Assembly: GCA_014879345.1 (NCBI GenBank)
Contig: JACSSI010000321.1
Span: forward strand, 1-6,176
DNA length: 6,176 bases
DNA from: Anaerolineae bacterium
GTDB lineage: Bacteria > Chloroflexota > Anaerolineae > Promineifilales > Promineifilaceae
Direction: 5' to 3'
Part shown: positions 4,491 through 6,176 of the stretch, in pieces
How positions within the stretch are numbered: the first letter of the stretch is position 1
Layout: every line of letters begins with the position of its first letter
Translations under genes and position numbers: made by a program
Notes under the pieces: model-generated
What the model was told of the DNA's origin: nothing
The model's input: the letters and a program-made list of their open reading frames with translations, nothing else
Databases searched by the model: none

Positions 4491-6176
4491 ACCTCCAACT
4501 GCCCGCGCAGTGCCTGAATCTCATCACGCAAAGTGGCAGCCCGCTCAAACGCCAAAGCGATAACGGCCGTTTTCATCTCCGCTTCCAACCGTTCCAACCG
4601 CATGAAAATATCATCGGTCTCGTAACTGGGCATTGGTTCAGAAACGCCGACCGCTGAGCCTGTCGAAGTGGTCGCTGAGCCTGTCGAAGTGGTCGCTGAG
4701 CCTGTCGAAGTGGCCCATGCCATCTCCCCAACTTGCTTGGCAATGGTTTGCGGCGTGATGCCGTGCGCCACATTGTAGGCCATCTGCTTCTCACGGCGGC
4801 GGTTGGTCTCGTCAATGGTGCGCTGCATCGAATCCGTAACCCGCTCAGCATACATGATGACGGTACCTTCAACGTGCCGCGCCGCCCGCCCCACCGTCTG
4901 GATGAGCGCTGTTTCTGAACGCAAAAACCCTTCCTTGTCCGCATCCAGAATCGCCACCAGCGACACTTCCGGCAAATCCAGCCCTTCACGCAGTAAGTTG
5001 ATGCCCACCACCGCATCATACACACCTTTGCGCAAATCTTGCAAAATCTCAACCCGATCCAGCGTTTCTACCTCACTGTGCAGGTAGCAGACATTGAGCG
5101 CCATCTGTGTCAGATAATCGGCCAAATCTTCGGCCATGCGCTTGGTGAGCGTGGTAATGAGCGCCCGCTGGCCTTGCACCACGCGCCGCCGCACCTCAAA
5201 GAGCAGGTCATCTACCTGCCCTTTCACCGGACGCACCTCAATCTGCGGATCGATGAGACCTGTGGGGCGGATAATCTGTTCGACGGTGTTTTGTGACATT
5301 TCTTTTTCGTAGGCAGCAGGCGTGGCAGTGGTGTAAATCACCTGATAAACGCGCTCCTCCCATTCGGCAAAGGTCAGCGGACGATTGTCCAACGCGCTGG
5401 GCAGGCGGAAGCCAAAGTCTACCAGCGTTTGTTTACGGTTACGGTCGCCGTGATACATGGCGCGAATTTGGGGAATGGTCATGTGGCTCTCGTCTACCAC
5501 CAGCAGAAAATCGTCGGGGAAGTAGTCGATGAGTGTCCAGGGTGGTGCGCCTGCGGGGCGGTCGTAGAAGTGGCGGGTGTAGTTTTCACTGCCCTGGCAG
5601 TAGCCCAGTTCACGCAGCATTTCGATGTCATAACGGGTGCGCTGTTCCAGCCGATATGCTTCGAGCAATTTTTGCTCCTGATTCAGCTCTATGAGGCGTT
5701 GGTCAAGTTCGGATTGGATGAGGGAAACGGCCGTTTCCACATCTTCCTGCTCTGTCACAAAATGACGCGCCGGGTGGATCATCAACTCGTCCAGCGCAGC
5801 TACAACCTCCCCGGTTGTCGGGTCTATCTCGGTGATACGCTCCACCTCATCCCCCCAAAACTCAATGCGGTAGGCATTGTCGGCATAGGATGGGCGAATT
5901 TCCAGCACGTCGCCCCTCACGCGGAAACTGTTGTAGGCCAGGTCAAAATCATTGCGGTTGTAATAAATATCAACCAGACGGCGCAGCACCTTATCACGCT
6001 GCCGCCACTCGCCCACCTTAAAGTGGACATGCGCCTGATGATATTTCACCGGATTGCCTAACGAGTAGATAGCACTGACACTGGCAATAACGATCACATC
6101 GCGGCGAGTCGCCAACGCTTGCGTGGCTGCCAGCCGCATCCTTTCAATCTCGACATTGATTTCGGTGGTCTTTTCG
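4484..6176 (-). CDS. uvrB: UvrABC nucleotide excision repair helicase subunit UvrB, N-terminus outside window
   Basis: UvrB receives damaged DNA from UvrA, verifies the lesion with its helicase-like fold and recruits UvrC for incision. Here 563 residues are visible and the frame is open to the right edge. Compared with the usual 660-680 residues, about 100 are missing, including the Walker A loop. Counting from the first full visible codon (6175), the order is: DVIVIASVSAIYSLG near 26-40, FRVRGDVLEI near 84-93, the DESH Walker B box at 228-231, YTTATPAAYE at 281-290, RPTGL near 303, GINLLREGLDLPEV at 391-404, QTVGRAAR at 426-433, and a C-terminal UVR domain at about 523-558 (LERLEAEM, then AFERAATLRDEI), which contacts UvrC. 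Helicase motifs appear intact. The linker before the UVR domain is made of a 21-bp in-frame repeat (TSTGSAT units). The gene ends in a strong hairpin, and the exporter operon downstream has its own promoter. Confidence 0.98.
   Translation of the reverse strand, partial: EKTTEINVEIERMRLAATQALATRRDVIVIASVSAIYSLGNPVKYHQAHVHFKVGEWRQRDKVLRRLVDIYYNRNDFDLAYNSFRVRGDVLEIRPSYADNAYRIEFWGDEVERITEIDPTTGEVVAALDELMIHPARHFVTEQEDVETAVSLIQSELDQRLIELNQEQKLLEAYRLEQRTRYDIEMLRELGYCQGSENYTRHFYDRPAGAPPWTLIDYFPDDFLLVVDESHMTIPQIRAMYHGDRNRKQTLVDFGFRLPSALDNRPLTFAEWEERVYQVIYTTATPAAYEKEMSQNTVEQIIRPTGLIDPQIEVRPVKGQVDDLLFEVRRRVVQGQRALITTLTKRMAEDLADYLTQMALNVCYLHSEVETLDRVEILQDLRKGVYDAVVGINLLREGLDLPEVSLVAILDADKEGFLRSETALIQTVGRAARHVEGTVIMYAERVTDSMQRTIDETNRRREKQMAYNVAHGITPQTIAKQVGEMAWATSTGSATTSTGSATTSTGSAVGVSEPMPSYETDDIFMRLERLEAEMKTAVIALAFERAATLRDEIQALRGQLEVA
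4562..4571. repeat. AACGGCCGTT palindrome, copy 6 (in uvrB, UVR domain)
   Basis: Read on the minus strand as Thr-Ala-Val at visible residues 536-538. It lies in the helical hairpin of the UVR domain at a position where family members usually have small residues. Confidence 0.85.
4652..4713. repeat. 21-bp tandem repeat x3 in the UvrB linker
   Basis: Three near-identical 21-base units share the core GCTGAGCCTGTCGAAG (plus strand) plus a short GTGGTC spacer; the last unit differs only at its end. One unit is exactly seven codons, so uvrB stays in frame and gains a Thr/Ser/Gly/Ala-rich stretch at about visible residues 488-508, between the helicase motifs and the UVR domain. I recall the CTTCGACAGGCTCAGC core as a dispersed repeat in several bacterial phyla, but could not search for it. 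Confidence 0.93.
5726..5735. repeat. AACGGCCGTT palindrome, copy 7 (in uvrB)
   Basis: Read on the minus strand as Thr-Ala-Val at visible residues 148-150, within a variable region (VETAVSLIQSE). Confidence 0.85.

Noticed and set aside
4652..4713. CRISPR array
   Set aside because: The units are directly tandem with no unique spacers and are read in frame as part of uvrB.
5429..6061. 210-codon open frame on the plus strand opposite uvrB
   Set aside because: It lies wholly antisense to well-conserved uvrB coding sequence and shows no recognisable domain; it reflects codon bias of the real gene.

Overview
The window is about 6.2 kb of bacterial chromosome holding five protein genes, two of them cut by the window edges. 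The set is mostly housekeeping: a membrane protein fragment, cytidylate kinase (cmk), a PDZ/radical-SAM-like DUF512 protein, a two-gene ThrE-type exporter, and the DNA-repair helicase subunit uvrB. Gene content, the high G+C of the core genes, and the style of short tandem repeats suggest a Chloroflexota (Anaerolineae-like) genome. That placement is inferred from memory of such genomes and was not computed.

Layout. 1-681 (+): C-terminal part of a polytopic membrane protein resembling GT-C glycosyltransferases, clearly AT-richer than the rest. 746-1435 (+): cmk. 1416-1510: a 14-bp-period repeat, inverted about a GC-rich centre, filling the cmk/DUF512 gap. 1510-2955 (+): DUF512 protein with three Cys in CxxxCxxC spacing. 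2956-2995: a 40-bp gap between convergent genes, with no convincing terminator. 2996-3484 and 3481-4287 (-): the ThrE_2-like and ThrE_1-like halves of an exporter, overlapping as ATGA. 4288-4483: a 196-bp control region with a good sigma-70-type promoter, a possible 8-residue leader peptide and a leader hairpin. 4484-6176 (-): uvrB lacking about its first 100 residues, with a strong hairpin over its stop codon.

The genes do not form one pathway. cmk and the DUF512 gene are co-directional and may be co-transcribed. The two exporter genes are translationally coupled and probably form one membrane complex. uvrB is a separate repair gene upstream of them on the same strand, and the exporter has its own promoter.

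The most unusual content is at DNA level. The perfect palindrome AACGGCCGTT occurs seven times in four of the five genes, all in coding sequence and six times in the same reading frame (Thr-Ala-Val). It is absent from the AT-rich gene. This resembles the HIP1 iterated palindrome of cyanobacteria. Three tandem repeats with periods of 7, 14 and 21 bp also occur: one in the DUF512 inter-domain linker, one between cmk and DUF512, and one in the UvrB linker before the UVR domain. The two inside genes keep the reading frame. Together they suggest a genome shaped by iterated palindromes and heptamer-based repeats.
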